Shown here: piece by piece, positions 44,061-52,904 of the stretch
Layout of the letters: each line of letters opens with the position of its first letter
Position numbering within the stretch: the stretch's first letter is position 1
From: Paraburkholderia sp. BL10I2N1
GTDB taxonomy: Bacteria; Pseudomonadota; Gammaproteobacteria; Burkholderiales; Burkholderiaceae
Length of the DNA: 64,000 nt
Assembly: GCF_004361815.1 (NCBI RefSeq)
Contig: NZ_SNWA01000002.1
Span: 1,736,001-1,800,000 of the forward strand
Direction of reading: 5' to 3'
Program-made: the position numbers and the translations under genes
Notes under the pieces: model-generated
Told to the model about the DNA's origin: nothing
Seen by the model: only the letters and a program-made list of their open reading frames with translations
Databases searched by the model: none

Positions 44061-44912
44061 ATGACACAGCACAACGCCGACGCACTGCTCGCCGGCAATC
44101 GCGTCAAACTTGCAAACTACGAAGCACGGCATTTCGGCTGGTCCGTCAATGCCGGCGTCGCCACAGTCACGCTGAACCGTCCGGAGCGCAAGAATCCGCT
44201 GACGTTCGAATCGTATGCCGAACTGCGCGACCTGTTTCGCCAGCTCGCCTATGCAACCGATGTGAAGGCCGTCGTGATCCACGGCGCGGGCGGCAATTTC
44301 TGCTCCGGTGGCGATGTGCATGAAATCATCGGGCCGCTGATCGACCTGCCGATGCCCGAACTGCTGATGTTCACCCGCATGACCGGCGATCTGGTGAAAG
44401 CAATCCGCCATTGCCCGCAACCGGTCGTCGCGGCCGTCGATGGCGTGTGCGCCGGCGCGGGCGCGATCCTCGCGATGGCGTCCGATCTGCGTCTCGGCAC
44501 CGCACGCAGCAAGCTCGCCTTCCTGTTCTCGCGTGTGGGGCTCGCCGGCTGCGACATGGGCGCGTGCTCGATCCTGCCGCGCATCATCGGCCAGGGTCGA
44601 GCGACCGAACTGCTGCTGACGGGTCGCTCGGCAAGCGGCGAGGAAGGCCACGCGTGGGGCTTCTACAACCGTCTTTGCGATCCGGATGCGCTCCTCGCCG
44701 AAGCCACGCAACTCGCGGCCGATCTCGTCGCCGGTCCGACTTTCGCGCACGGCGTCACGAAGAAGATGCTGCATCAGGAATGGAGCATGAGCATCGACGA
44801 GGCGATCGAATCCGAAGCGCAGGCTCAGGCGATCTGCATGAGCACGCGCGACTTCGATCGGGCGTATCGCGCATTTGCGGCAAAAACGCGACCGGTGTTC
44901 GAAGGAGACTGA
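44061..44912 (+). CDS. Enoyl-CoA hydratase/isomerase family protein
   Basis: 283 residues with the crotonase fold: [20 protein letters not shown], the oxyanion-hole segment [20 protein letters not shown], and the second site [26 protein letters not shown] precedes the ATG. In the operon it would hydrate or hydrolytically open the alicyclic enoyl-CoA made by the monooxygenase/reductase. The next gene follows after one base. The catalytic acid positions cannot be fixed by eye, so ring hydrolysis versus hydration is open. Confidence 0.92.
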   Translation: MTQHNADALLAGNRVKLANYEARHFGWSVNAGVATVTLNRPERKNPLTFESYAELRDLFRQLAYATDVKAVVIHGAGGNFCSGGDVHEIIGPLIDLPMPELLMFTRMTGDLVKAIRHCPQPVVAAVDGVCAGAGAILAMASDLRLGTARSKLAFLFSRVGLAGCDMGACSILPRIIGQGRATELLLTGRSASGEEGHAWGFYNRLCDPDALLAEATQLAADLVAGPTFAHGVTKKMLHQEWSMSIDEAIESEAQAQAICMSTRDFDRAYRAFAAKTRPVFEGD

Positions 44913-44913
44913 A

Positions 44914-46122
44914 TTGAGCACGTCCCAGACAACAGACATGCACGGCGCGCTCGCGTGGCCGTTCTTCGAAAACCATCATCGGGAGCTTGCCGCCTGTGTC
45001 GAAGCGTGGGCCGCGGCCAACCTCGGACATGAGCCGCACGACGACGTCGATGCGACCTGCCGGCAGCTCGTGCGCAAGCTGGGCGAAGCCGGCTGGCTGA
45101 AATATGGCGTCGGCGGGCTCGCCTACGGCGGGCACGGCGACACCATCGACACACGCGCAGTCTGCCTGCTGCGCGAAACGCTCGCGAAGCACTCCGGCCT
45201 TGCCGATTTCGCCCTTGCGATGCAGGGACTTGGATCCGGCGCAATCTCGCTCGCCGGCACGCACGAACAGAAATCGCGTTATCTGCCGCGTGTCGCACGT
45301 GGCGAGGCGCTGGCTGCGTTTGCGCTGTCCGAACCCGAAGCCGGCTCGGACGTCGCGGCGATGGCGCTGTCTGCACGCGCAGAAGGCGATACGTACGTAC
45401 TCGACGGCGACAAGACGTGGATCTCGAACGGCGGCATCGCCGACTTCTACGTCGTCTTCGCGAGAACGGGCGAAGCGCCCGGGGCGCGCGGCATCACCGC
45501 GTTCATCGTCGATGCGGATACGCCGGGACTGCAGATCGCCGAGCGCATCGATGTCATCGCGCCGCACCCGCTTGCGCGCCTGCACTTCGCAGGCGCACGC
45601 ATCCCCCGGAGCCAGATGCTCGGCGTGCCGGGCGAAGGCTTCAAGATCGCGATGCGCACGCTCGATATCTTCCGCACCTCGGTTGCGGCCGCGTCGCTCG
45701 GTTTCGCGCGGCATGCGATGCAGGCGGGTCTCGAACGTGCCGCCTCGCGCAAGATGTTCGGCCAGACGCTCGGCGACTTCCAGTTGACACAGGCAAAGCT
45801 CGCGCAGATGGCGCTGACGATCGACAGCAGCGCGCTGCTCGTCTATCGCGCTGCGTGGCTGCGCGATCAGGGCGAAAGCGTCACACGCGAGGCAGCCATG
45901 GCGAAGTGGCACGCAAGCGAAGGTGCGCAGCAGGTGATCGATGCGGCCGTGCAGCTTTGGGGCGGCATGGGCGTGCAAAGCGGTACCGCCGTCGAAATGC
46001 TGTATCGCGAGATTCGCGCGCTGCGCATCTACGAAGGCGCAACCGAAGTGCAGCAACTGATCGTCGGACGCGATCTTCTGAAGGCGCATGCCGCCGCGCA
46101 AGAGCGGGGGCAGAGCCAATGA
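44914..46122 (+). CDS. Acyl-CoA dehydrogenase
   Basis: 402 residues from a TTG at 44914 that has GAAGGAGA upstream; an ATG at 44938 is the alternative. Family motifs: [20 protein letters not shown] (acyl-CoA/FAD loop), [20 protein letters not shown], the C-terminal [20 protein letters not shown] and [18 protein letters not shown]. It oxidises an acyl-CoA to an enoyl-CoA and passes electrons to ETF. The ATGA overlap with the thioesterase gene implies coupled translation. Confidence 0.92.
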   Translation: MSTSQTTDMHGALAWPFFENHHRELAACVEAWAAANLGHEPHDDVDATCRQLVRKLGEAGWLKYGVGGLAYGGHGDTIDTRAVCLLRETLAKHSGLADFALAMQGLGSGAISLAGTHEQKSRYLPRVARGEALAAFALSEPEAGSDVAAMALSARAEGDTYVLDGDKTWISNGGIADFYVVFARTGEAPGARGITAFIVDADTPGLQIAERIDVIAPHPLARLHFAGARIPRSQMLGVPGEGFKIAMRTLDIFRTSVAAASLGFARHAMQAGLERAASRKMFGQTLGDFQLTQAKLAQMALTIDSSALLVYRAAWLRDQGESVTREAAMAKWHASEGAQQVIDAAVQLWGGMGVQSGTAVEMLYREIRALRIYEGATEVQQLIVGRDLLKAHAAAQERGQSQ

Positions 46123-46562
46123 GCGCGATCTTCGAGGTACCGGTACGCATCCGCTTCTCGCATTGCGATCCCGCCGGCATGGTGTTCTTTCCGCAGTATC
46201 TGGTGCTCACCAACGCGCTCGTCGAAGACTGGTTCACCGATCGCCTGAACATCGACTATGCGCACATGATCGGACAGCGCCGGATCGGCCTGCCGATCGT
46301 CAAGCTCGAGTGCGAGTTCTCGCGCCCGAGCCGGATGGGCGAAACGGTCACGCTGTCGCTATCCGTCGCGTCGATCGGCCGGCGTTCGATACGGCTCGAC
46401 ATCGTCGGCCAGTGTGGTGATGAAGTCCGTTTTCGCGCGCACCAGGTACTGGTGACCACGTCGCTCGAAACGGGCAACTCCATCGATATTCCCGACGACA
46501 TCGCCACCGCACTCGCGATGTTCGCCCCGCAGCATCAATCCTTGCAGGAGCTTCGCTCATGA
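46119..46562 (+). CDS. Acyl-CoA thioesterase, 4-hydroxybenzoyl-CoA thioesterase type
   Basis: 147 residues of the hot-dog fold. The motif [20 protein letters not shown] contains the Asp and the DPAG turn of 4-hydroxybenzoyl-CoA thioesterases. It overlaps its neighbours by four bases on both sides. A release function for dead-end aromatic or alicyclic CoA esters, returning CoA, is a reasonable inference. It is not needed for the forward pathway. Confidence 0.92.
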   Translation: MSAIFEVPVRIRFSHCDPAGMVFFPQYLVLTNALVEDWFTDRLNIDYAHMIGQRRIGLPIVKLECEFSRPSRMGETVTLSLSVASIGRRSIRLDIVGQCGDEVRFRAHQVLVTTSLETGNSIDIPDDIATALAMFAPQHQSLQELRS

Positions 46563-46963
46563 AAAAATCTCTCCTGCCGCCAGGCTGGATCAAGCCGCGC
46601 GGCTACGCAAACGGCGTCGCCGCGACCGGCACGCAGGTGTTCATCGCCGGCCAGATCGGCTGGGACGAACAGGCCCGCTTTCAGAGCACCGAATTCGCGG
46701 CGCAGGCCATCCAGGCGCTGCGCAACGTGGTGGCCGTACTGCGTGAAGCGGACGGCAAGCCCGAGCATCTGGTGCGCCTCACGTGGTATGTCACGGACAA
46801 GCGCGAATACCTCGCCTCGCTGAAGGAAATCGGCGGTGCGTTTCGCGAGCTGATCGGCGACTACGACATCGCGATGAGCGCGGTGCAGGTCGTCGCGCTC
46901 ATCGAAGACGAAGCGAAAGTGGAAATCGAAGCCACAGCAGTGATCCCCCACGAAGCCCGCTAA
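46559..46963 (+). CDS. RidA/YjgF-family enamine/imine deaminase
   Basis: 134 residues of the RidA family: GYANGVAATGTQVFIAGQIG, FAAQAIQALRNVVAVLREAD, VRLTWYVTDKREYLASLKEI and a C-terminal ALIEDEAKVEIEATAVIP. RidA proteins hydrolyse enamines and imines, releasing ammonia. In an operon with a 2-aminobenzoyl-CoA-type dearomatase, the product of ring reduction would keep the amino group as an enamine or imine, which makes this a natural step and supports anthranilate as substrate. The canonical Arg of RidA (position 105 in E. coli numbering) is not obvious, so the substrate may differ from that of housekeeping RidA. Confidence 0.9.
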   Translation: MKKSLLPPGWIKPRGYANGVAATGTQVFIAGQIGWDEQARFQSTEFAAQAIQALRNVVAVLREADGKPEHLVRLTWYVTDKREYLASLKEIGGAFRELIGDYDIAMSAVQVVALIEDEAKVEIEATAVIPHEAR

Positions 46964-46990
46964 ACCTCTTTTTCGCTCCGGGAGACCAGG

Positions 46991-48628
46991 ATGGAACCGT
47001 CAGCACACGTCGATACCTTTGCACGGGACAACCTCCCGCCACAGGAACAATGGCCGGTGTTTCTGCTCGACAATCCCGACGTGACCTATCCGGCGCGTTT
47101 GAACTGCGCAACGGAACTGCTGGACCGGACGGTCGTTGCGGGTCATCGCGACCGTCCGGCGATCTGGTCTGAAGTCGACGGGCAGCCTCACGCCACCACG
47201 TACGGCGAACTGCTGACGCTGGTCAATCGCAGCGCCCACGTCCTCGTCGAGAACCTGGGCCTGAAACCCGGCAACCGCGTGCTGCTGCGCGGACCGAATA
47301 CGTTGCAGATGGCCGTGGCCTTTCTCGCCGCGCTGAAAGCCGGGCTCGTTGTGGTGCCGACAATGCCACTGCTGCGCGAAAAAGAACTCAAGCAGGTCAT
47401 CGACAAGGCGCGCGTGAGCGCCGCCCTGTGCGATGGGCGCCTGACCGACGAACTCCGGCGCTGCAGCGATGCGGAAGATGAGTTCTTCTGCCCGGACCTC
47501 AAACAGATCTGCGTCTTTCACGACGACTCAGCCGGTTCGCTTGAAACACTGGCGGCCAACAAGCCCGCCGAATTTACGGCCTGCGACACTGCAAGCGACG
47601 ATGTGTGCCTGATCGCCTTCACGAGCGGCACAACCGGCGCGCCGAAAGGCTGCATGCATTTTCATCGCGACGTCCTGGCGATGTGCGACCTGTTCCCCCG
47701 CCATGTGCTGAAGCCAACGGCTCAGGATGTGTTTTGCGGCACGCCTCCGCTGGCATTCACGTTCGGTCTTGGCGGCATGTTGTGCTTTCCTCTGCGCGTC
47801 GGCGCGTCGACGGTCCTGATCGAGCGGCTCACGCCGGAAACGCTGCTCCAGACGGTCGAACGCTATCGCACGACGATCATGTTCACCGCCCCGACCTTCT
47901 ACAGGCAGATGGCGCCGCTGCTGCCGCGCTTCGATATCACGAGCCTGAAGAAGACCGTCTCCGCCGGCGAAACGCTGCCCGATTCCACACGCACGCTGTG
48001 GCGCAACGCGAGCGGCATCGAAATGATCGATGGCATCGGCGGCACGGAGCTGATCCATATTTTCATTTCAGCGGCTGGCAACGAGGTGCGCCAGCACGCG
48101 ATCGGCCGCGCGGTGCCGGGTTACGTGGTGCAGGTGGTCGACGATGAAATGAAGCCCGTGCCACGCGGCACCATCGGCAAACTCGCCGTGCGCGGTCCAA
48201 CCGGCTGTCACTATCTGGCCGACCCGCGCCAGGAGAAGTTCGTGCGCGACGGCTGGAACCTGCCTGGCGACAGCGTCTATATGGACGACGACGGCTACGT
48301 CTTCTACCAGGCGCGCGCCGACGACATGATCGTCTCCGCGGGCTACAACATCTCCGGTCCGGAAGTGGAAAGTGCGCTCATGCAGCACGAGGCGGTGGCC
48401 GAGTGCGGGGTGATCGGCGTCGCCGACGATATGCGCGGCCAGATCGTCAAGGCGTTCGTGGTGCTGCGCGCGCCGTATCAGCCCGATGACAAACTGGTCG
48501 CGGAACTGCAGGATTTCGTGAAAAATACGGTTGCGCCGTACAAGTATCCGCGCGTCATCGAGTTCATCGACGCGTTGCCGCGCACGGAAACTGGCAAGCT
48601 CAAACGGTTTGCGTTGCGCACGATGTAG
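46991..48628 (+). CDS. Aryl-CoA ligase (benzoate / 2-aminobenzoate-CoA ligase family)
   Basis: 545 residues of the ANL adenylate-forming family: P-loop IAFTSGTTGAPKGCMHFHRD, A5-type IDGIGGTELIHIFISA, the hinge GYVFYQARADDMIVSAGYNI and the catalytic Lys in PRTETGKLKRFALR near the C-terminus. It activates the aromatic acid to its CoA thioester with ATP, the first step of the pathway. The GGTE motif is typical of benzoate- and aminobenzoate-CoA ligases. It lies 27 bases after the RidA gene. Confidence 0.93.
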   Translation: MEPSAHVDTFARDNLPPQEQWPVFLLDNPDVTYPARLNCATELLDRTVVAGHRDRPAIWSEVDGQPHATTYGELLTLVNRSAHVLVENLGLKPGNRVLLRGPNTLQMAVAFLAALKAGLVVVPTMPLLREKELKQVIDKARVSAALCDGRLTDELRRCSDAEDEFFCPDLKQICVFHDDSAGSLETLAANKPAEFTACDTASDDVCLIAFTSGTTGAPKGCMHFHRDVLAMCDLFPRHVLKPTAQDVFCGTPPLAFTFGLGGMLCFPLRVGASTVLIERLTPETLLQTVERYRTTIMFTAPTFYRQMAPLLPRFDITSLKKTVSAGETLPDSTRTLWRNASGIEMIDGIGGTELIHIFISAAGNEVRQHAIGRAVPGYVVQVVDDEMKPVPRGTIGKLAVRGPTGCHYLADPRQEKFVRDGWNLPGDSVYMDDDGYVFYQARADDMIVSAGYNISGPEVESALMQHEAVAECGVIGVADDMRGQIVKAFVVLRAPYQPDDKLVAELQDFVKNTVAPYKYPRVIEFIDALPRTETGKLKRFALRTM

Positions 48629-48665
48629 ATCATCCCGACACCGTCATTCCTGCAGGAGAGCGCTC

Positions 48666-49883
48666 ATGGCCGGATCTTTCATCGAAGTCGCCGCCCAGGA
48701 TGGCGGCCGTTTCAATGCATACCTGGCCCGTCCGGAGCAAGGTTCGGGCCCGGGCCTCGTGCTGCTGCAGGAAATCTTCGGCATCAACGGCTATATGAGG
48801 TCGATGGCCGACCGCTACGCCGAAGAGGGCTACGTCGTGCTGGTGCCCGACCTGTTCTGGCGCATGAAACCGGGCATCGTCCTCGGTTATGGCGAGGCGG
48901 ATGTCAAGCAGGCGATGGGGTATCTGGAAGGCTTCGACATCGACCGCTCGATCGACGACATCGCGGCCACGCTCGCCGCATTGCGCGCGCTGCCCGAGCA
49001 GGTCGGCAAGGTCGGCGCGATTGGTTACTGCCTGGGCGGCAGGCTCGCAATGCTGACCGCAGCGCGAACCGATGTGGATTGCGCGGTGAGCTATTACGGC
49101 GTCGGTTGCGAAGCGTATCTGGACGAGGTGCAGGCCATCCGCTGCCCGATGGTGTTCCACTTTCCCGAGAACGACGCACTCTGCCCGCCGGATGTACGTG
49201 AGCACATCAGCGCCGCGTTGCGCCAGCGGCCGCAGATCGAACAGTACGTCTATCCCGGCTGCGATCACGCGTTCGCCACGCCGGCGCGCCCACAGTACAA
49301 CAAACCCGCGACGATGATGGCGTATTCGCGCACGCTCGCGTTGCTGCGCAAGGTGCTCGGCCCGGTGTACGACCTCAACGCACTCTGGGAGCAGCACTGC
49401 TACTACGAGTTCGCGACGCGTGATGTCGATTCGGTAATGCCGACGATGGTCGCCGACCCTTACGTCAATCACGTGCCGACAATGACGGGCGGTGTCGGTT
49501 ACGACAACCTGAAGCGTTTCTATACGAAGCACTTCGTCAACTCGAACCCCGACGATACAAAGCTGATTCCGATTTCGCGCACCATAGGCGCGGATCGCAT
49601 CGTCGATGAGTTTATTTTCAGCTGTACCCATTCGCGCGAAATCGACTGGATGCTGCCCGGCGTCGCGCCGACCGGCAAGTATTTCGAGGTGCCGATGCTG
49701 GCCGTCGTGTGCTTCCGGGGTGACAAGCTGTATAACGAGCACATCTATTGGGATCAGGCATCGGTGCTCGTGCAGATCGGGCTGCTGAACCCGGCTGACC
49801 TGCCAGTGGCTGGCATCGAAAGCGCGAAGAAACTGCTGGACGAGACGTTGCCCTCGAACGCCTTGATGGGAGACAAGGCGTAA
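48666..49883 (+). CDS. Dienelactone hydrolase::SnoaL-like two-domain protein
   Basis: 405 residues. The first 235 form a dienelactone hydrolase-like alpha/beta hydrolase with nucleophile Cys122 in VGAIGYCLGGRLAML, Glu36 in LLQEIFGINGY, and the closing His in YPGCDHAFATP. The rest (about 250-405; YEFATRDVDSVMPTMVADPY, then FIFSCTHSREIDWMLPG) looks like a SnoaL/NTF2-like cone. The start at 48666 follows CAGGAGAG; the upstream part of the frame overlaps the ligase gene. Being last in the operon, it may hydrolyse a lactone or ester formed in the pathway. The two-domain arrangement is not one I associate with a known aromatic-CoA pathway. Confidence 0.85.
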   Translation: MAGSFIEVAAQDGGRFNAYLARPEQGSGPGLVLLQEIFGINGYMRSMADRYAEEGYVVLVPDLFWRMKPGIVLGYGEADVKQAMGYLEGFDIDRSIDDIAATLAALRALPEQVGKVGAIGYCLGGRLAMLTAARTDVDCAVSYYGVGCEAYLDEVQAIRCPMVFHFPENDALCPPDVREHISAALRQRPQIEQYVYPGCDHAFATPARPQYNKPATMMAYSRTLALLRKVLGPVYDLNALWEQHCYYEFATRDVDSVMPTMVADPYVNHVPTMTGGVGYDNLKRFYTKHFVNSNPDDTKLIPISRTIGADRIVDEFIFSCTHSREIDWMLPGVAPTGKYFEVPMLAVVCFRGDKLYNEHIYWDQASVLVQIGLLNPADLPVAGIESAKKLLDETLPSNALMGDKA

Positions 49884-49988
49884 GCATGGGGTGGCGGCCG
49901 CACGCGCGGCCCGCGTATCAGCGGGCGCTGGAGCTGCGACCAGATGGCACCCCTTCGAAGCGACGAGGCAGAACATGGAGACTCGGGC

Positions 49989-51497
49989 ATGACGCATAAC
50001 ATCGACGGCAAGAAGCGCTGGCTGGCACTCATCGTCCTCTGCATGGGCGTGTTGATGATCGTCCTGGACACGACGATCGTGAACGTCGCGCTCCCGTCGA
50101 TTGCGGCCGATCTCGGATTCTCCGAAACCGCGCTGGTATGGGTCGTCAACGCGTACATGCTGACCTTCGGCGGCTTCCTGTTGCTCGGTGGGCGGCTGGG
50201 CGATCTGTTCGGACATCGGCGGCTGTTCCTCGCCGGTATCGCGCTCTTCACGCTCGCGTCCCTCGCATGCGGACTCGCGAACGCCCAGGGGCTGCTGGTC
50301 TTCGCGCGCGCTGTGCAGGGGTTGGGCGGCGCCGTGGTGTCGGCGGTCTCGTTGTCGTTGATCATGAACCTGTTCACCGAAACGGATGAGCGCGCGAAAG
50401 CGATGGGCGTCTATGGCTTCGTGTGTGCCGGAGGCGGAAGCATTGGCGTGCTGCTCGGCGGCCTGCTGACGAACGTGCTGAGCTGGCACTGGATCTTTCT
50501 CGTCAATCTACCGATCGGCGTCGCCGTCTATGCCCTGTGTCTTACATTGCTGCCGGCCGGGCGCGGCCTTGCAGAGGCGGGCAGGCTCGACGTCGCGGGT
50601 GCGGCAACCGTCACCGCATCGCTGATGCTCGCGGTCTATGCAATCGTGAATGGCAACGAAGCCGGCTGGACGTCGCTGGAAACGATCGGCTTGCTCGTCA
50701 TCGCCGCAGCGCTGCTTGCGCTCTTTCTCGGCATCGAGTCACGCGTGCGTCACCCGTTGATGCCGCTCGGTCTCTTCACGTTGCGCAACACCGCGACGGC
50801 AAACGTCGTCGCGGTGTTGTGGGCAGCGGCAATGTTCGCGTGGTTCTTCATTTCGGCGCTCTATCTGCAACGCGTGCTGGGTTATCCGCCATTTCAGGTC
50901 GGCCTCGCGTTCCTGCCGGCGAACGTGATCATGGCGTTCTTCTCGCTCGGCTTGTCGGCGCGGCTGGTGATGCGCTTCGGTCTGCGGCTGCCGCTCGCTG
51001 TTGGCCTGCTGATTGCGGCGTGCGGGCTGGCGCTGTTCGCGCGCGCGCCGCTCGACGGCCACTTTGCCATCGACGTGCTGCCCGGCATGATCCTGCTCGG
51101 CTTCGGTGCGGGCATCGCGTTCAACCCGTTGCTGCTCGCCGCAATGAGCGACGTGAAGCCGGAGGATTCCGGGCTTGCGTCGGGCCTCGTCAACACGGCT
51201 TTCATGATGGGCGGTGCGCTCGGTCTCGCGATTCTCGCGAGCCTCGCCGCCGCACGGACCGGCAACCTGCTCGGCAGCGGCGCGCAGCCGCGCGCCGCGC
51301 TGACCGGCGGCTATCACGTCGCCTTCATGTCGGGCGCGGTCTTTGCGGCCACGGCAGGCGTGCTTGGCGGACTATTGCTGCGGCGGGGTGCGAAGGCCGG
51401 TGCAGGGCGTGGCGGCGTCACGGATCAAGGGGAAGGACATGTCCAACGAGCCGCATCTGGCCGGGCCGGCGGCGATACCGCCGCACGCAGCGGCTGA
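49989..51497 (+). CDS. MFS drug:H+ antiporter-2 (DHA2) family transporter
   Basis: 502 residues and about fourteen membrane spans. Signatures: motif D1-type VLMIVLDTTIVNVALPSIAA, loop motif GGRLGDLFGHRRLFL, and motif C-like GVYGFVCAGGGSIGVLLGGL. GGAG precedes the ATG at 49989. The C-terminal 25 residues are Gly- and Ala-rich and hydrophilic. It follows the aromatic-CoA operon after 105 bases and precedes a SnoaL-type gene. Export of an aromatic acid or toxic intermediate is possible; drug efflux is equally possible. Confidence 0.9.
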   Translation: MTHNIDGKKRWLALIVLCMGVLMIVLDTTIVNVALPSIAADLGFSETALVWVVNAYMLTFGGFLLLGGRLGDLFGHRRLFLAGIALFTLASLACGLANAQGLLVFARAVQGLGGAVVSAVSLSLIMNLFTETDERAKAMGVYGFVCAGGGSIGVLLGGLLTNVLSWHWIFLVNLPIGVAVYALCLTLLPAGRGLAEAGRLDVAGAATVTASLMLAVYAIVNGNEAGWTSLETIGLLVIAAALLALFLGIESRVRHPLMPLGLFTLRNTATANVVAVLWAAAMFAWFFISALYLQRVLGYPPFQVGLAFLPANVIMAFFSLGLSARLVMRFGLRLPLAVGLLIAACGLALFARAPLDGHFAIDVLPGMILLGFGAGIAFNPLLLAAMSDVKPEDSGLASGLVNTAFMMGGALGLAILASLAAARTGNLLGSGAQPRAALTGGYHVAFMSGAVFAATAGVLGGLLLRRGAKAGAGRGGVTDQGEGHVQRAASGRAGGDTAARSG

Positions 51498-51516
51498 AAC
51501 TCAAGGAGACAGAATC

Positions 51517-51882
51517 ATGAGCCATCAAGGTGACAGCGACGTTGCCGGTCTGATCCGCCGTTGCTACTCCACGTACGAGACCAAAGACAGGCAGACACTC
51601 GAAGGCCTGCTGAGCGACGACTTCACGTTCAGCAGCCCGCGCGACGATCACATCGGCAAGACCCGTTACTTTGAGCGATGCTGGCCATTCAGCGAGCACG
51701 TCCACTCGTTTCACATCGAAAAGCTCTTCGTACAGGGCGATGAAGCCTTCGTGCTCTATGAATGCAAGCCGAAAGAGGGCAAACCGTTCCGTAACACGGA
51801 GTTCTTCAAGACCAGGGACGGCAAAGTGACGGCAGTCGAGGTGTACTTCGGGTCGCCGTCGGACGACGTATCGCCAGCATGA
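51517..51882 (+). CDS. SnoaL-like / NTF2-fold small protein
   Basis: 121 residues of the alpha+beta cone fold: LIRRCYSTYETKDRQTLEGL then LSDDFTFSSPRDDHIGKTRY and EFFKTRDGKVTAVEVYFG. AAGGAGA precedes the ATG at 51517; the frame extends upstream only as overlap with the transporter gene. Members include isomerases, hydrolases and many uncharacterised proteins. It is 19 bases after the transporter gene, so probably co-transcribed. Confidence 0.85.
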   Translation: MSHQGDSDVAGLIRRCYSTYETKDRQTLEGLLSDDFTFSSPRDDHIGKTRYFERCWPFSEHVHSFHIEKLFVQGDEAFVLYECKPKEGKPFRNTEFFKTRDGKVTAVEVYFGSPSDDVSPA

Positions 51883-51989
51883 GCGCCCTTTGCGCGACCG
51901 ATGGTCCGACGGCGCAAGTTGCGCAATAGCGATCAAATGGCCCGCGCGGCGCACCGCTATGCTGGTTTCATGCTGATATGAGAGCTGGC

Positions 51990-52823
51990 ATGAACCCCGT
52001 TGGAAAAGCACTCTGGTTTATCGAAAGCCACTTCGCGCGCGATATCACGCTCGATGACATCGCCAGCGGTAGTTGTGTGTCCCGCTTCCACCTGTCGCGG
52101 GCGTTCGAAGCCGCGACCGGCCGTTCGGTGATGCGCTATGTGCGCGGCCGGCGACTGTCGGAAGCGGCCCGCTCGCTCGCGGACGGCGCGCCGGATATTC
52201 TGGCGGTCGCAGTCGAGGCGGTATACGGCTCTCACGAGGCATTCACCCGTGCGTTTCGCGATCAATTCGGGATCACGCCCGAAGCGGTCCGCGCGCAAGG
52301 ATCCGTATGCAACATCGAACTCGTGGAGCCGATCATCATGGACCAGTCATTTCTCGAAGACCTCGCGCCACCGCGCATCGAAGACGGCAAAGCCCTGCTC
52401 ATCGCAGGCCTTTGCGAACGCTATCCGTGTGAGCAGAGCGCCGGCATAGCCGCGCAGTGGCAACGCTTCGGGCCGCATTTCGGCAAGGTGCCGGGACAGG
52501 TTGGACAGATCGCCTATGGCGTCTGCTTCAACCAGGACGATGCGGGAAATTTCGACTATCTATGCGGTGTCGAAGTAACCGACTTCTCGGCGCTGCCGGC
52601 AGACTTTGCGCGCGTGCGTATCGGCGAACAGCGCTATGCGGTGTTTGCGCACCGCGAGCACATTTCGACGATCCGGCAAACATGGAATACGATCTGGAAC
52701 AAGTGGCTGCCCGAGTCGGAACATGAGGTCGCAGACGCGCCTGTTTTCGAGCGCTATGGCGAGCAGTTCAATCCGATGACGGGTATGGGTGGGTTCGAGC
52801 TTTGGATTCCGCTCAAGGTGTGA
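51990..52823 (+). CDS. AraC-family regulator with GyrI-like effector domain
   Basis: 277 residues. The N-terminal double helix-turn-helix (LWFIESHFARDITLDDIASG, then CVSRFHLSRAFEAATGRSVM and VAVEAVYGSHEAFTRAFRDQ) is followed by a GyrI/BmrR-type ligand-binding domain (about 120-277; FGKVPGQVGQIAYGVCFNQD; EHISTIRQTWNTIWNKWLPE), the Rob/SoxS-like layout. The start at 51990 has GAGAG upstream; 51978 is possible. It may control the transporter and SnoaL genes just before it in response to an amphipathic compound. Confidence 0.88.
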   Translation: MNPVGKALWFIESHFARDITLDDIASGSCVSRFHLSRAFEAATGRSVMRYVRGRRLSEAARSLADGAPDILAVAVEAVYGSHEAFTRAFRDQFGITPEAVRAQGSVCNIELVEPIIMDQSFLEDLAPPRIEDGKALLIAGLCERYPCEQSAGIAAQWQRFGPHFGKVPGQVGQIAYGVCFNQDDAGNFDYLCGVEVTDFSALPADFARVRIGEQRYAVFAHREHISTIRQTWNTIWNKWLPESEHEVADAPVFERYGEQFNPMTGMGGFELWIPLKV

Positions 52824-52904
52824 AGGGTGGCTTGCGCATCGCTACTGCGCAACAGGATCGTGCAGGACGTCGCCTCACCGTAAGTCGCACCGCGTGATCC
52901 CCAT

